From Cupriavidus sp. D39 (lineage in GTDB: Bacteria; Pseudomonadota; Gammaproteobacteria; Burkholderiales; Burkholderiaceae), in contig NZ_JAPNLE010000009.1 of assembly GCF_026627925.1 (NCBI RefSeq), positions 4,526,001 through 4,590,000 of the forward strand: a stretch of 64,000 nucleotides of DNA, given 5' to 3'. Positions 26,868 through 36,983 of this stretch are shown here, in pieces (the stretch's first letter is position 1; each line of letters begins with the position of its first letter). The notes beneath the pieces are model-generated. The model made no database searches. It was not told where the DNA came from and saw only the letters and a program-made list of their open reading frames with translations. The translations under genes and the position numbers were made by a program.

Positions 26868-28772
26868 GGCGGCTCTCCTGCTCAAGCCTGGCCAGCGGCA
26901 GCACCAGCGTGAAGCACGCGCCGCCGTCGGGGTGGTTGCTGGCCTCCAGGTTGCCGCCGACCTCGTCCAGGATGCCGGCCGACAGCGTCAGGCCCAGGCC
27001 TAGTCCCTGTCCTGCCGGCTTGGTGGTGAAGAACGGCTCGAACAGCCGCGCGAAGGCTTCCTCGGACAGCCCGGGGCCGTTGTCGCGGATGGTCAGGCGC
27101 AGCTTGCTGCCCGCCAGGTGGCTGCGCAGCTCCAGCCGGGGCTCAGGGCTGCCGGCCAGCGCGTCGAGCGCGTTGCCGATCAGGTTGACCAGCACCTGCT
27201 CCAGCCGGTTGGGATCGCACGTCACCACCAGGTCCGGCTCGATCTGCCGGACCAGCGCCGGGCCTACCGCCTGCAGGCGCGTATCGAGCAGGAACAGGGC
27301 GTTGTCGATGGCATCGTCCAGCGGCGCCAGGCGGCCGGCGTTGCTGCCATTGCCAGGCTTGCGCGCGAATGACTTGAGCGCGCCGGTGATGCGCCCCATG
27401 CGCTCCACCAGCCCGATGATGGTGCCGAGGTTGGCCTGCGCGGTGGCGTTGTCGCCGCGCTCGAGGAATTTCTGGGTATTGCCCGAGAGCGTGCGCAGGG
27501 CCGCTAGGGGCTGGTTGAGCTCGTGGGCGATGCCGGTGGACATCTGGCCTACCGCGGCCAGCTTGCCGGCCTGCAGCAGGCCATCCTGGGCCTGGCGCAG
27601 GGTCGCTTCGGTGCGGATGCGTTCGGCGACTTCCGCCTGCAAGTGCTGGTTGGCGGCGGACAGGTCGGCGGTGCGCTCCGCGACCTTGCGCTCCAGTTCG
27701 CCGTTGGCGGCCTCCAGCGCGGCGCGTGCGGCCATGCGCTCGCTGGCGACGCGCCGGCGCACGTTCCAGGCCGCCGCCAGCAGCAACAGGAAGGCGGTCA
27801 GCACGCCGGCCAGCGCGGCGGTGCTGAGTGCAGCCACGCGGGCCTGCGAGGTATTGGTGAGCAGCGTCAGGTGCCAGTCGGTGCCGACCAGCTCGGCGTT
27901 CTGTGCCAGCATGGGCGGGCCGCGCCGCAGGCGGACCAGGGCGTCGCTGTCGGACAGCTTGCGCACCGGCGTGAGCTCCAGCTGCGGGAGCGCGGCGCGG
28001 TTGTATTGCAGGTTGCGTTGCAGCCGCTCGCGCAGCTCGGGGGCAGCGGCTTGAGCGCGGCCAGTTTCAGGGACGGGTCGGAGGCCAGGATCACCACGCC
28101 GTTCTCGTCCGTCAGCAGCATCTGGGTATCGGCGCCCTGCCAGCGGTTTTCCAGGGGCTCCAGCCCCACCTTGACGACGGCCACGCCGCTTGGCTTGTGG
28201 CGATCGCCCAGCGGCGCCGAGAGGTAGTAGCCGGGCTCGCTGCGGGTGGTGCCCACCCCATAGAAGCGTCCCAGCTGGCCGTCCGCCGCGTCGCTGAAGT
28301 AGGGGCGGAAGCTCAGGTCTTCGCCCAGGTAGCTGTCGGGGCGCTGCCAGTTGCTGGTGGCAAGCACGCGGCCACGGGCATCGAGCACGAACACCACGCG
28401 GGTGCCGGCGCGGGCATTGACTGCGGCGAGGTACTGGTTGGCCGCCTCGACGCGCGCCGGATCGTCCGGATGCGCCAGCAGGGCGGCAATCTTGTCATCC
28501 AGCGAGAGCAGGCTGGGCACGTAGTCATAGCGCGCCAGCTCGCTCGACAGGGCCTGGCCGTACAGGCGCAGCTGCACCTGGCCGCGTTCGCCCTGGCGCG
28601 CCAGCGCGTTGTCGTAGCTATAGCGGTAGCCCATGGCGCCAGCCAGCCCGATCAGCGCAGCCAGTGCCAGCATGGCCACGAGAGGCACCCACGGGCGCAG
28701 GCGGGCGGCGCGAGCGGAGGTGTCGTGCGGGGCACCTTGCGGGGTGGCGTGTGAAGGGAGCGGGCCGGTCAT
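26857..28772 (-). CDS. dctB: C4-dicarboxylate sensor histidine kinase DctB (one frameshift)
   Basis: About 638 residues when one missing C near 28040 (LKPLPP into ELRERLQRNLQYN; a CCCCC run) is restored. The protein has an N-terminal membrane segment (WVPLVAMLALAALIGLAGAMGYRYS), a periplasmic double-PAS sensor at about 60-310 with RPYFSDAADGQLGRFYGVGTTRSEPGYYLS, a second membrane helix, a coiled coil with SAANQHLQAEVAERIRTEA, an H-box GIAHELNQPLAALR, and ATPase boxes (NLIGNALDAL, IRDNGPGL, GQGLGLGLTLS). It senses succinate, fumarate or malate and phosphorylates DctD. The gene overlaps dctD by about ten bases. Confidence 0.9.
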
Positions 28773-28978
28773 GGGAGCGGGCGGAATGCGCAAAAAGCGA
28801 AGGCGAAAGAACTCGGTCGCGGGCAGCGAGCCCGACTGGTTAAGACTGGAGGCGCCAGCAAAAGTGCATCGTGCGGAGCGGTAAGCGTGGCGTGGGTGTG
28901 CCAATGCGCACATTGCGCAATGGCGGCGCCCGCGGCGACCCCGTGTTTTACCACATCGCGGTTTTCCGGCCCCCGGAA

Positions 28979-29016
28979 AGAAAAAGGCCCGGCCACCTGA
29001 TCGGTGGCCGGGCCTT
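28979..29016 (-). terminator. Rho-independent terminator of dctA
   Basis: On the minus strand AAGGCCCGGCCACC (29016-29003) pairs perfectly with GGTGGCCGGGCCTT (28997-28984) across a five-base loop and runs into TTTTTCTTTCC. It lies 16 bases after the dctA stop. This separates dctA from the dctB-dctD unit, which therefore needs its own promoter in 28773-28980. Confidence 0.9.
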
Positions 29017-29031
29017 GGCGCGCTGGCAGTG

Positions 29032-30342
29032 TTACTTGCCGGCCAGGACCTGAACGGGTGTCAGGCCGCGGTTGCCGTCGGCAGCGGGGTCATCCGCTTC
29101 TTCGGGCACCGGCGCGCCGATGGCGCCTTCGCTTTTGGCGACGACGGTTGTGGCAATGGCATTGCCAAGCACATTGGTAACGGTACGGCCCATGTCCAGC
29201 ACGTGGTCGATGCCGAGCACCAGCAGGATGCCCGCCTCGGGCAGGCCGAACATCGGCAGCACCGCGGCCACCACCACCAGCGAGGCACGCGGCACGCCGG
29301 CAATGCCCTTGCTGGTGACCAGCAGCACCAGCAGCATGGTCACCTGCTGCGAGAGCGACAGGTGGATGCCGTACACCTGCGCCACGAACAGCGCGGCGAA
29401 GGACGTGTACATGATCGAGCCGTCCAGGTTGAATGAGTAGCCCAGCGGCAGCACGAAGCCCGTGATGCGTTCCTTGACGCCAAAGCGGCCGAGCTGCTCG
29501 ATCACCTTGGGGTAAGCCGATTCGCTGCTGGCGGTGGCGAAACCGATCATCAGCGGGGCGCGCACCATCTTGAGCAGGCGGAACACATCGCGGCCGAGGA
29601 AGAAGTAGCCACCGGCGATCAGCGCCACCCACAGCAGCGCCAGCGACAGGTAGACGGCACCCAGCAGCTTCGCGTACACGACCAGCACGCCCAGGCCCTC
29701 GGCGGTGATCACCGCGGCGACCGCGCCGAACACGCCGACCGGCGCAAAGGCCATCACGTAGTTGGTGATCTTCAGCATCACGTGCGACAGGCCTTCGATG
29801 CCGGCCAGCACGGGTTTGCCGATGCCGTCCTTGAGCGTGCCCAGCGCAAAGCCGAAGAACAGCGAGAACACCACGATCTGCAGGATCTCATTGGTGGCCA
29901 TGGCTTCCACGAAGCTCTTGGGGAACATGTGCGCGATGAAATCGCGCAGGTTCAGCGCCCCGGTCTTCAGGTTGGAGGCCGCGTCCGCCGCCGGCAGCGC
30001 CAGGTTCATGCCTTCGCCCGGGCGCAGCAGATTGGCCATCAACAGGCCCAGCAGCAGCGAGGTAATGGACGCGGCGATGAACCATGCCATCGCCTTCATG
30101 CCGATGCGGCCAACGGCCTTGCCATCGCCCATGCTGGCGATGCCGCCAACCAGGGTGGCGAACACCAGCGGCCCGATGATCATCTTGATCATGCGCAGGA
30201 ACACGTCGGTCAGGATGGACAGGTGGTTGGCGATGGACTTGGCGGCGGCGGGGTCCGGCGCGTAGTGGTGGGCGGCCGTGCCGGCCAGCACGCCAAGCAG
30301 CATCGCAATGAAAATCAGGGTGGGCAGTCGGTTCAGTTTCAT
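29032..30342 (-). CDS. dctA: C4-dicarboxylate:proton symporter DctA
   Basis: A 436-residue member of the dicarboxylate/amino acid:cation symporter family. It has eight membrane helices and two re-entrant hairpins: the serine-rich ATASSESAYPKVIEQLGRFGV and LPLGYSFNLDGSIMY with a cation/substrate site, then SKGIAGVPRASLVVVAAVLPMFGLPEAG and NVLGNAIATTVVAKSEG. It imports succinate, fumarate and malate for use as carbon source. It is controlled in most relatives by DctB/DctD, encoded immediately downstream on the same strand. A TGA-ATG style weak leader precedes the ATG at 30342. A 12-bp tandem repeat lies upstream. Confidence 0.95.
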   Translation of the reverse strand: MKLNRLPTLIFIAMLLGVLAGTAAHHYAPDPAAAKSIANHLSILTDVFLRMIKMIIGPLVFATLVGGIASMGDGKAVGRIGMKAMAWFIAASITSLLLGLLMANLLRPGEGMNLALPAADAASNLKTGALNLRDFIAHMFPKSFVEAMATNEILQIVVFSLFFGFALGTLKDGIGKPVLAGIEGLSHVMLKITNYVMAFAPVGVFGAVAAVITAEGLGVLVVYAKLLGAVYLSLALLWVALIAGGYFFLGRDVFRLLKMVRAPLMIGFATASSESAYPKVIEQLGRFGVKERITGFVLPLGYSFNLDGSIMYTSFAALFVAQVYGIHLSLSQQVTMLLVLLVTSKGIAGVPRASLVVVAAVLPMFGLPEAGILLVLGIDHVLDMGRTVTNVLGNAIATTVVAKSEGAIGAPVPEEADDPAADGNRGLTPVQVLAGK

Positions 30343-30909
30343 CAGAAGTCGGGCCGATGCGCCCGGCCAATGGCCGGACGGCTGTTTTGCGGGGGCTGGC
30401 TGGCAGCCTTCTGGCGTGGCGCTGCCGTCGTGGGGACAGCGCCATGCGGCCTCAGCCGGGAAAATCAGTGCCTGTTCAAATGCCTGTTCAAATGCCTGTT
30501 CTATGCCGAACGGGCATGGGCAGCGTGTGCCCGGCGCCCACCGGTGTGGTGGGCAAGGTCGGCAAGGCGGGGTCGATCATTGTTTCCTCCATTGTTTTGG
30601 GTCCGGGCCGGCACGGGGGAGCCAACCGTCGACCTGTATGGCCGCTTGGGGCCGGCGCATACATTGCACGAGGCGTGCCAGGCCACGGGCCGCGCCGATG
30701 CCGCCTAAGCCACTGAAATACAAGGGGAAATTAATGTGCGCCCGGCGCACGGTTCGGATTTCCGTGCGAGCGGGGCGGTAGGGCGTTCGGATTTCCGAAC
30801 GGGTGGCGGGGCTAAAAGCGGAGCTGGCACCCGTACGGGCGCCGGCGTGTGATGCAAGAGGCAAGTCTCGATTGGCGCGTGCTGCCGCCAGCCGCTCGCC
30901 CCAGATGAC
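30343..30909. other. Gap upstream of dctA with tandem repeat and paired hairpins
   Basis: It contains three near-perfect copies of TGCCTGTTCAAA (30469-30480, 30481-30492, partial at 30493-30502), 130-160 bp before the dctA start, a plausible spacing for enhancer sites. Further out are two dyads sharing the core TTCGGATTTCCG: CACGG...CCGTG at 30748-30766 and CGTTCGG-ATTT-CCGAACG at 30784-30801. I looked for a sigma-54 TGGCAC-N5-TTGC promoter before dctA and did not find a convincing one. Confidence 0.6.
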
Positions 30910-33900
30910 TTAAGCGTTGCCCACCGGCTGGATTGGGCAACTCTCCAGGAACAGTTCCAGCGGCATCGGCCGCCCGATCACATAACCCTGGGCATAGTCC
31001 ACGCCGATCGAGCGCAAGGCCTGCAGCGTTTCCTCGTCCTCCACGGACTCGGCCACGGTCAGCATGCCCAGGCGATGGCCGATATCGTTGATCGAGCTGA
31101 CGATCTCGCGGTCCACCGCGTTGCCGGCCAGGTGGCGGATAAAGCTCCCGTCGATCTTGAGATAGTCCACCGGGAACTGCTTGAGATAGGAGAACGACGA
31201 CAAGCCGGCCCCGAAATCGTCCAGCGCCACGGTACAGCCAGCGCTGCGCATTTCGGTCACCAGGCGATTGGCCGCCGCCATGTTGTTGATCAGCGCGGTC
31301 TCGGTGATCTCCAGCTGGATGCGGCTGGCGGGCAGCACGGACTCGTGCAGCTCGGCATGCAGGAACGGCAGCAGGAACGGCTCGCCCAGCGAATTGGCCG
31401 ACAAGTTGATGGCGACCGTGAGATCGGGCACCGCGGTCAGGCGCGCGCCGAATTCGTGCAGCACATGGTGGATCACCCAGCGGTCCACGTGGCCCATCAG
31501 GTCATAGCGCTCGGCGGCGGGGATGAACGCGCCCGGCATCACCAGCTTGCCTTGCTCATCGACCATGCGCACCAGGATCTCGATATGGCGGCCGGCCTGG
31601 TTGTGCTCCTGCAGCGCGCGGATCTCCTGGGCGAACAGGCGGAAGCGGTTCGCGTCCAGCGCCGAGTGGATGCCGGCGGCAACCTGCAGCTCCTGGTGGT
31701 GGCGCTGGGCGTCGCTTTCGTCGCGCCGGTACACCGAGACGCGGCTGCGCCCGGCCGCCTTGGCGGCGTAGCAGGCTACGTCGGCGCGGCTCATCAGCTC
31801 GCCCATCGGCGGCGTTTCGTGGTCGATGGCGGTAATGCCGATGCTCGCGCCCACATCGTAGACCCGCCCTTCCCATGGGAAGCGCTGGCCGCGGATGGCA
31901 TCGATGATCTTCTGGCATACGCGCTCGGCCTGGTCCACCGTACAGTCCTTGAGCAGCAGCGCGAATTCGTCGCCGCCCAGGCGGGCGAGCAGGTCGTCCG
32001 GCCGCACGTGGTAGCGGATCACGTGGCCGAGCTCGCGCAGCAGTACGTCGCCCGCGGCATGCCCGGCCGTGTCGTTGACGATCTTGAACCGGTCCAGGTC
32101 GATGAAGCACAGCGCGTGATGCTGCTGCTGCAGGCGCGCGGCCTCGCAGGCCTCGCGCAGCCGCTTCTCGAACCAGATGCGGTTGGGCAGGCCGGTGAGC
32201 GCATCGTGCGAGGCCGAGTGGGCCAGCTCGCGCTGCAGCGCGCGGGCGCTGGTGATGTCCTGGAACACCAGCACCGCACCGATGACCTCGCCGCTGGCCG
32301 TGCGCACCGGCGCGGCGGAGTCCTGCACGTCATGGCGGTCGCCGGTCAGGCTTTGCAGCACCGCGCCGTCCTGGAGGTAGACCGGGCGCAAGGTCAGCAG
32401 GCACTGTTCCACCGGGCTGGGGATCGGCGCGTTGGTATGCTCGTCGACGATGCGGAAGATGGATTCGAGCGGCTGGCCGGCGGCCGCCTGCATGGTCCAG
32501 CCGGTGAGCTGCTCGGCGATCGGGTTCATGAAGGTCACGCCCATGGTGGCGTCGGTGCAGATCACCGCGTCGCCGATGGAGCGCAGCGTGATGTGCAGGC
32601 GTTCCTTCTCCTCGAACAGCGCCTCGGTGAGGCGGCGCTGCTCGGTGATGTCCCAGTTGGTGCCGATCATGGACACCGCGGTGTCATCGTCCTGGCGCAG
32701 CACCATCGCCATGGCGCGGATATGGCGCACCTCGCCGCCGGGGCGCTGGATGCGGTATTCGGTGTCGAAGGCGCGCATGCCGCGCACCGCCTCGCGCATC
32801 TCGGTGCTTGCCTGCTCGACATCCTCGGGATGCACCATGGCCGTCCAGCGCTTGATGTCCGGCGCGCCCAGGGCAGGATCGACGCCGTGCAGCGCGTGCA
32901 TGCGCGCGTCCCACTCGATCGCGCCGCTGGCAATGTCCCACTCCCAGATGCCCACGCCGCCGGCCTCAACTGCCAGCTGGGTCCGGCGCGACAGCGCCTC
33001 GAGCTTGTCCAGCGCGGTCTTGCGCTCGTCGATGTCCTCCACCTGGGAGATGAAATGCAGCGGCTTGCCCGTGTTCTCGTCGCGCACCAGGGAGACGGCC
33101 AGCAAGGTCCAGCGATAGCTGCCGTCCTTGTGGCGGAAGCGCTTTTCTATCCGGTACGACTCGATCTCGCCGGCCAGCAGGCGCTCGACCTGGTGCAGGT
33201 CGGGGGCGAGATCGTCCGGGTGGGTGATGGCCGGGAAGGGCAGCTCCGCCAGCTCGGCGGCATCAAAGCCGAACAGGTCGCAGATGGCGCGGTTGACCTG
33301 CAGCCAGTTGCCGTCCAGCCCCACCAGCGCCATGCCGATGGCCGAGTGCTCCATGGCCTGGCGAAAGCGCCGCTCGCTGGCGCGCAGCTCGCTGCGGTCG
33401 CGCCGGTTCTGCTCGAGCAGGAAGGCGATGCAGATCGGGAACACCATGATCAGCGCGGTCGACAACTGCACCGACTGCAGCAGGAACGGCTCGTTCGCGC
33501 CCAGGCCGAGCGCTGCGGTGACCAGCCCCAGCGCCACCGTGCCGCAGATGGCCAGCAGCGTCAGCAGGGCAGTGGCAAAGGGGTTGGTCAGCAGCGCCGC
33601 CAGCACCAGCGGCAGCGCCATCACCACGAACGGCTCGTTGCTCTTATATAGCGCCACGCCGCCCACCGCCAGGCTCAGCGAGAGCAGGCCGGCAAAACGG
33701 GGCAGCTGCGCGCGGCGGAAGGTATCCGCGAAACGCTCGCGCGTGACCGATACCATCAGCGGCAGCAACATGACGATGCCCATCGAGTCCGCCGTCCACC
33801 AGGTCCACCAGACCGCGCCAAAGCCGCTGTGGTACGCGGTGCTGATGGCGGCGGCGCCGATGGTGGCGCCCACCGCCGGCCCCAGCGTGCTGGCCGCGCC

Positions 33901-34293
33901 CAGCGTCAGCGCAAAGCGCGCCAGCGGTCCCGGGCGGGATAGCGTGGCGCCGCTGGTCATGGCGCGCACCAGCCACGCCGAGAAGGCAATCTCGGCGACG
34001 TTGCCCAGCGCCAGTGCCAGCGCAATGGCGGGCGTATCGCCCATGGCCGCGTTGGCCGCCACGCCCGCCACCAGCATCCCGGCCAGCTGCCAGGGCGCAT
34101 CGCCGCTGCGCTGGTGCAGCAAGATGCCGATGCCGAAAGCATTGGCCAGCCAGAGCATGGCCACGTTGCCCGGGTAGCGCGACACGGCCAGACCGGCCAG
34201 GGCCAGCAGGAAGAAGGCAATGGCGGATAGCGACACGCGCTGCCAGCGCGGACAGGTGATGGGCAAGGGGCGGACATCCAAGTCTGGTGTCAT
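30910..34293 (-). CDS. MASE1-PAS-GGDEF-EAL cyclic-di-GMP signalling protein
   Basis: A 1127-residue protein. It has an N-terminal MASE1 membrane sensor (about 20-305, eight helices), three PAS/PAC modules (about 310-700, starting FRQAMEHSAIGMALVGLDGNWL), a GGDEF domain with intact RLGGDEFALLL and an inhibitory-site region upstream, and a C-terminal EAL domain. In the last, EAL reads EIL (IEILVRMVDEQG) and the GVE motif reads SVE (VAESVED), but LEITET, DDFGAG and KIDGSFI are kept. Diguanylate cyclase activity looks intact; phosphodiesterase activity is likely but less certain. It stands alone with gaps on both sides. Confidence 0.93.
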   Translation of the reverse strand: MTPDLDVRPLPITCPRWQRVSLSAIAFFLLALAGLAVSRYPGNVAMLWLANAFGIGILLHQRSGDAPWQLAGMLVAGVAANAAMGDTPAIALALALGNVAEIAFSAWLVRAMTSGATLSRPGPLARFALTLGAASTLGPAVGATIGAAAISTAYHSGFGAVWWTWWTADSMGIVMLLPLMVSVTRERFADTFRRAQLPRFAGLLSLSLAVGGVALYKSNEPFVVMALPLVLAALLTNPFATALLTLLAICGTVALGLVTAALGLGANEPFLLQSVQLSTALIMVFPICIAFLLEQNRRDRSELRASERRFRQAMEHSAIGMALVGLDGNWLQVNRAICDLFGFDAAELAELPFPAITHPDDLAPDLHQVERLLAGEIESYRIEKRFRHKDGSYRWTLLAVSLVRDENTGKPLHFISQVEDIDERKTALDKLEALSRRTQLAVEAGGVGIWEWDIASGAIEWDARMHALHGVDPALGAPDIKRWTAMVHPEDVEQASTEMREAVRGMRAFDTEYRIQRPGGEVRHIRAMAMVLRQDDDTAVSMIGTNWDITEQRRLTEALFEEKERLHITLRSIGDAVICTDATMGVTFMNPIAEQLTGWTMQAAAGQPLESIFRIVDEHTNAPIPSPVEQCLLTLRPVYLQDGAVLQSLTGDRHDVQDSAAPVRTASGEVIGAVLVFQDITSARALQRELAHSASHDALTGLPNRIWFEKRLREACEAARLQQQHHALCFIDLDRFKIVNDTAGHAAGDVLLRELGHVIRYHVRPDDLLARLGGDEFALLLKDCTVDQAERVCQKIIDAIRGQRFPWEGRVYDVGASIGITAIDHETPPMGELMSRADVACYAAKAAGRSRVSVYRRDESDAQRHHQELQVAAGIHSALDANRFRLFAQEIRALQEHNQAGRHIEILVRMVDEQGKLVMPGAFIPAAERYDLMGHVDRWVIHHVLHEFGARLTAVPDLTVAINLSANSLGEPFLLPFLHAELHESVLPASRIQLEITETALINNMAAANRLVTEMRSAGCTVALDDFGAGLSSFSYLKQFPVDYLKIDGSFIRHLAGNAVDREIVSSINDIGHRLGMLTVAESVEDEETLQALRSIGVDYAQGYVIGRPMPLELFLESCPIQPVGNA

Positions 34294-34688
34294 GTGGCGT
34301 CAGCCTGAAGCTGCGTTCTCGAAATTGGGGCGATGGGCGGGCGTTGCGGCAAGTTGCACGCGCGGCCCAGCTTAATGGATCAATATAGCGGCGATATGCC
34401 GGAAGCACGAGGCGATAAGCCCAGGTCTGCTCCCGCTGTTCAGACTAGCGCCGGACGCCGTTTTGGGGTAGGAGGGCGGGCGGCGGACCGGAACCGGTAC
34501 CGGCGCCCTGTCGTCCAAGTCCTACAGGCGTTTCAGGCATTGCCCCGCTAAGGAGGGGTATTGGCGCAGATATCGGCCCTTGGGCGGGTGGTGATGACGC
34601 GGCGGCGATTACCTCGCGCGTAATCGCGCGCCGCGCTGCGCGCACCGATGATACGGACAGCTTCCTCACTCACCCCAAGGAGAAGACC
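34294..34688. other. Gap holding divergent leaders
   Basis: This separates the minus-strand MASE1 protein from the plus-strand SnoaL-like gene. A purine-rich AAGGAGAAG directly precedes the plus-strand ATG and serves as its ribosome site. A dyad GGTACCGGC near 34498 overlaps ACCGGAACCGGTACCGGCGCC. No gene is visible. Confidence 0.5.
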
Positions 34689-35102
34689 ATGTCCGAATCG
34701 GATCGTACCGCCGCCCACGCCAACCTCGCCGCAACCGATCTTGCCGCCCTGGCGGATCGCTATCTCGCGGCCTGGAACGAAGCCGACGCGGCTCGTCGCC
34801 GCGCGCTGATCGTCAGCACCTGGACCGAGTCCGCCAGCTACGTCGATCCGCTCATGCGCGGTGACGGCCACGCCGGGATCGACGCCATGATCGCCGCCGT
34901 CCAGGCGCGCTTTCCGGGTTTGCGCTTTTCGCGCGCGACGCCGGTCGACGCGCATGGCGGCAACCTGCGCTTTACCTGGGAGCTGGCGCCCGTGGGCGCG
35001 GCTGCCGTGGTGGTCGGCACCGACTTCGCGACCGTGGCGGCAGACGGCCGGCTGCAAAGCATGACAGGCTTTATCGACCGCGCGCCGCAAGGCATGGCAT
35101 GA
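34689..35102 (+). CDS. SnoaL/NTF2-like fold protein
   Basis: A 137-residue protein with the NTF2-like pattern: a long N-terminal helix with LADRYLAAWNEADAARRRALI, then WTESASYVDPLM and a curved sheet ending in GFIDRA. Many such proteins are small enzymes or binding proteins (isomerase- or cyclase-like); no catalytic residue can be assigned with confidence. AAGGAG lies seven bases before the ATG. It is probably monocistronic, since the next gene is convergent. Confidence 0.85.
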   Translation: MSESDRTAAHANLAATDLAALADRYLAAWNEADAARRRALIVSTWTESASYVDPLMRGDGHAGIDAMIAAVQARFPGLRFSRATPVDAHGGNLRFTWELAPVGAAAVVVGTDFATVAADGRLQSMTGFIDRAPQGMA

Positions 35103-35128
35103 GGTCGCCCGGGTGCCCGGGCGGCCGC

Positions 35129-36370
35129 TCACGCGCCCGTCCGGGCGCGGCGCGCGGTGAAGCGCGCGGCCACGCGCCTGCCGGTGGCCATGGCCGGCAC
35201 CTCCACCCAGCGATGCAGCAGCATGGCAAGGCCAAGCGCCAGCCCGGCATCGATGGCGAAGCGCGCCAGCTGCAAGCCCATTTGCCCGGGCGCCAGCTCC
35301 GGCATCATCCGCTTGACCGCTTCGATCACCAACGGATGCGTCAGGTAGAGCGCGTACGACAGCTCGCCCAGCCACACCAGCGCTCGCGGCACGCGCAGCA
35401 CGCCGGCATGCTCGGCCGCCACCGCGCCGAACAGTAGCGCGCCCGCCGGCAAGCCGCGCCCGGCCAGGCTGAACTCGGGCTCCACCAGCCACAGCGAGGC
35501 GGCGAAGCTGCCCACGCCCGCCACGAGCAAGGCCATCGCCACGCCGCGCGAGAGCCGGTGGCGCGTGCGCGCATAGAGCCAGGCCAGCGCGCAGCCGAGC
35601 GCGAATTCCAGCACCAGCGGATTGGCAATCATCGACACCCATGCCGATGCGAACGGGTAGACGTGCGTCGGGTCCGGGTTCACCGCGCCGAAGCGCCACC
35701 AGGGCAGCACCAGCGTGGTGCCTGCCAGCGCCGCGGCCACCACCAGCAGCGCGCGCTGCCGCGCCACCAGCAGGCCGAGCGCGCAGATCGCATAGAAGGC
35801 CATTTCGTAATTGAGCGACCAGCCCACGTATAGCGCCGGATAGCCGAAGTAAGGCGCCTCCTGCTGTGCGACGGGCAGGAAGGCGAGCGAGCTGGCGAAC
35901 ACCGCGAGGCTGACCGGGTTGAGCGTGAGCGCATGCAGCGCCGACATGACCCAGTACGGCGGCACCAGCCGGAAGACGCGGCGGATCGAGAAGGCCAGCG
36001 CCGTCTCGGGCTCGGGGCGCGCCAGCACCGCCACCCACGCGATGATGAATCCGCTGATGACGAAGAACACGTCCACGCCGACATGGCCGCGCTTGATCAC
36101 GTGTTCGGTGACCCATGCCAGCAGCGGCAACCGCTCGCCGCCCAGGCGCAGCCCGGAGTGGTAGACCAGCACATAGGCGGCGGCCAGCCCGCGCAGCGCC
36201 TGGATGCTGTCGAGTGTGGCGGGCGCGGCATATGGCGAGCGGGTAGCGCAAGGGGCGGGCACGAGTCCGGATGCAGGGTGGCTGGCAGTTGATAACAAAC
36301 AGACCGCTGGGCCGGGCGCGAAGTTCGCCAGCCCGGTGCACGGTGCCGCACGCGACTTTCCTTTTTGCAC
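35129..36370 (-). CDS. Acyltransferase 3 family membrane protein
   Basis: Up to 413 residues. Ten or so membrane helices follow the OafA/YrhL pattern: an opening [18 protein letters not shown] with the R-x10-H catalytic-type motif, then [16 protein letters not shown]. These enzymes move acyl groups from the cytoplasm onto envelope sugars such as O-antigen or exopolysaccharide. The start is unsure: GTG at 36370 gives the longest frame, but an internal GTG about 35 residues later is closer to the family N-terminus. It has no companion glycosyltransferase nearby, and the target is unknown. Confidence 0.86.
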   Translation of the reverse strand: MQKGKSRAAPCTGLANFAPGPAVCLLSTASHPASGLVPAPCATRSPYAAPATLDSIQALRGLAAAYVLVYHSGLRLGGERLPLLAWVTEHVIKRGHVGVDVFFVISGFIIAWVAVLARPEPETALAFSIRRVFRLVPPYWVMSALHALTLNPVSLAVFASSLAFLPVAQQEAPYFGYPALYVGWSLNYEMAFYAICALGLLVARQRALLVVAAALAGTTLVLPWWRFGAVNPDPTHVYPFASAWVSMIANPLVLEFALGCALAWLYARTRHRLSRGVAMALLVAGVGSFAASLWLVEPEFSLAGRGLPAGALLFGAVAAEHAGVLRVPRALVWLGELSYALYLTHPLVIEAVKRMMPELAPGQMGLQLARFAIDAGLALGLAMLLHRWVEVPAMATGRRVAARFTARRARTGA

Positions 36371-36512
36371 TATGCTCAGAAAGTTTTACGGCGTGCGTAC
36401 CGCGGCTGGGGCGCGCGCCGCTGACCGGCCGCCGGCGGCGCGGCGCGGCGGATCGAACCGCTGCGCCATGCCGGGGGCGGACCAGGGCAAACAGACCCAA
36501 GGAGCTTCCCCC

Positions 36513-36971
36513 ATGACCACGCTAGATATCAACGGCAAGCCGTTGCAGGTAGACGTTGATCCTTCCACGCCCCTGCTGTGGGCGTTACGCGACAGCCTTG
36601 GCATGACCGGCACCAAGTTCGGCTGCGGCATGGCTGCATGCGGCGCGTGCACCGTGCATGTGAACGGGCAGGCCACACGCAGTTGCGTGACGCCGGTCTC
36701 GGCGGCGCAAGGCGCGCGCATCACCACTATCGAAGGCGTCACCGGCGACAAGGTTGGCCGCGCGGTGCTCGACGCCTGGATCAAGCACGATGTGGCGCAG
36801 TGCGGCTATTGCCAGAACGGCCAGGTGATGAGCGCCGTCGGGCTGTTGCGCAGTAAAAAGCACCCAAGCGATGCCGACATCGACCAGGCCATGGCCGGCA
36901 ACCTGTGCCGCTGCGGCACCTACCAGCGCATCCGCGCGGCCATCAAGGACGCGGCGCGCGCGCTGGCTTAA
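36513..36971 (+). CDS. iorA: IorA-like [2Fe-2S] subunit of isoquinoline 1-oxidoreductase-type enzyme
   Basis: A 152-residue protein and the intact paralogue of the gene at 9361. It has [15 protein letters not shown] and C in RSCVTP for the plant-type cluster, and CGYCQNGQ and NLCRCGTY for the second cluster. It carries electrons from the molybdenum subunit encoded 12 bases downstream. AAGGAG lies before the ATG at 36513. Like other IorAB enzymes it has no FAD subunit and must use another acceptor, often a c-type cytochrome. Confidence 0.93.
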   Translation: MTTLDINGKPLQVDVDPSTPLLWALRDSLGMTGTKFGCGMAACGACTVHVNGQATRSCVTPVSAAQGARITTIEGVTGDKVGRAVLDAWIKHDVAQCGYCQNGQVMSAVGLLRSKKHPSDADIDQAMAGNLCRCGTYQRIRAAIKDAARALA

Positions 36972-36983
36972 GGGGACGACACC

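Noticed and set aside
30343..30700. A sigma-54 promoter for dctA
   Set aside because: No TGGCAC-N5-TTGC-like pair at the right spacing was found by eye, only partial matches, so I do not call one.
31075..33651. An 858-codon open frame on the plus strand
   Set aside because: It is the complement of the GGDEF-EAL protein gene, with composition typical of antisense GC-rich frames.
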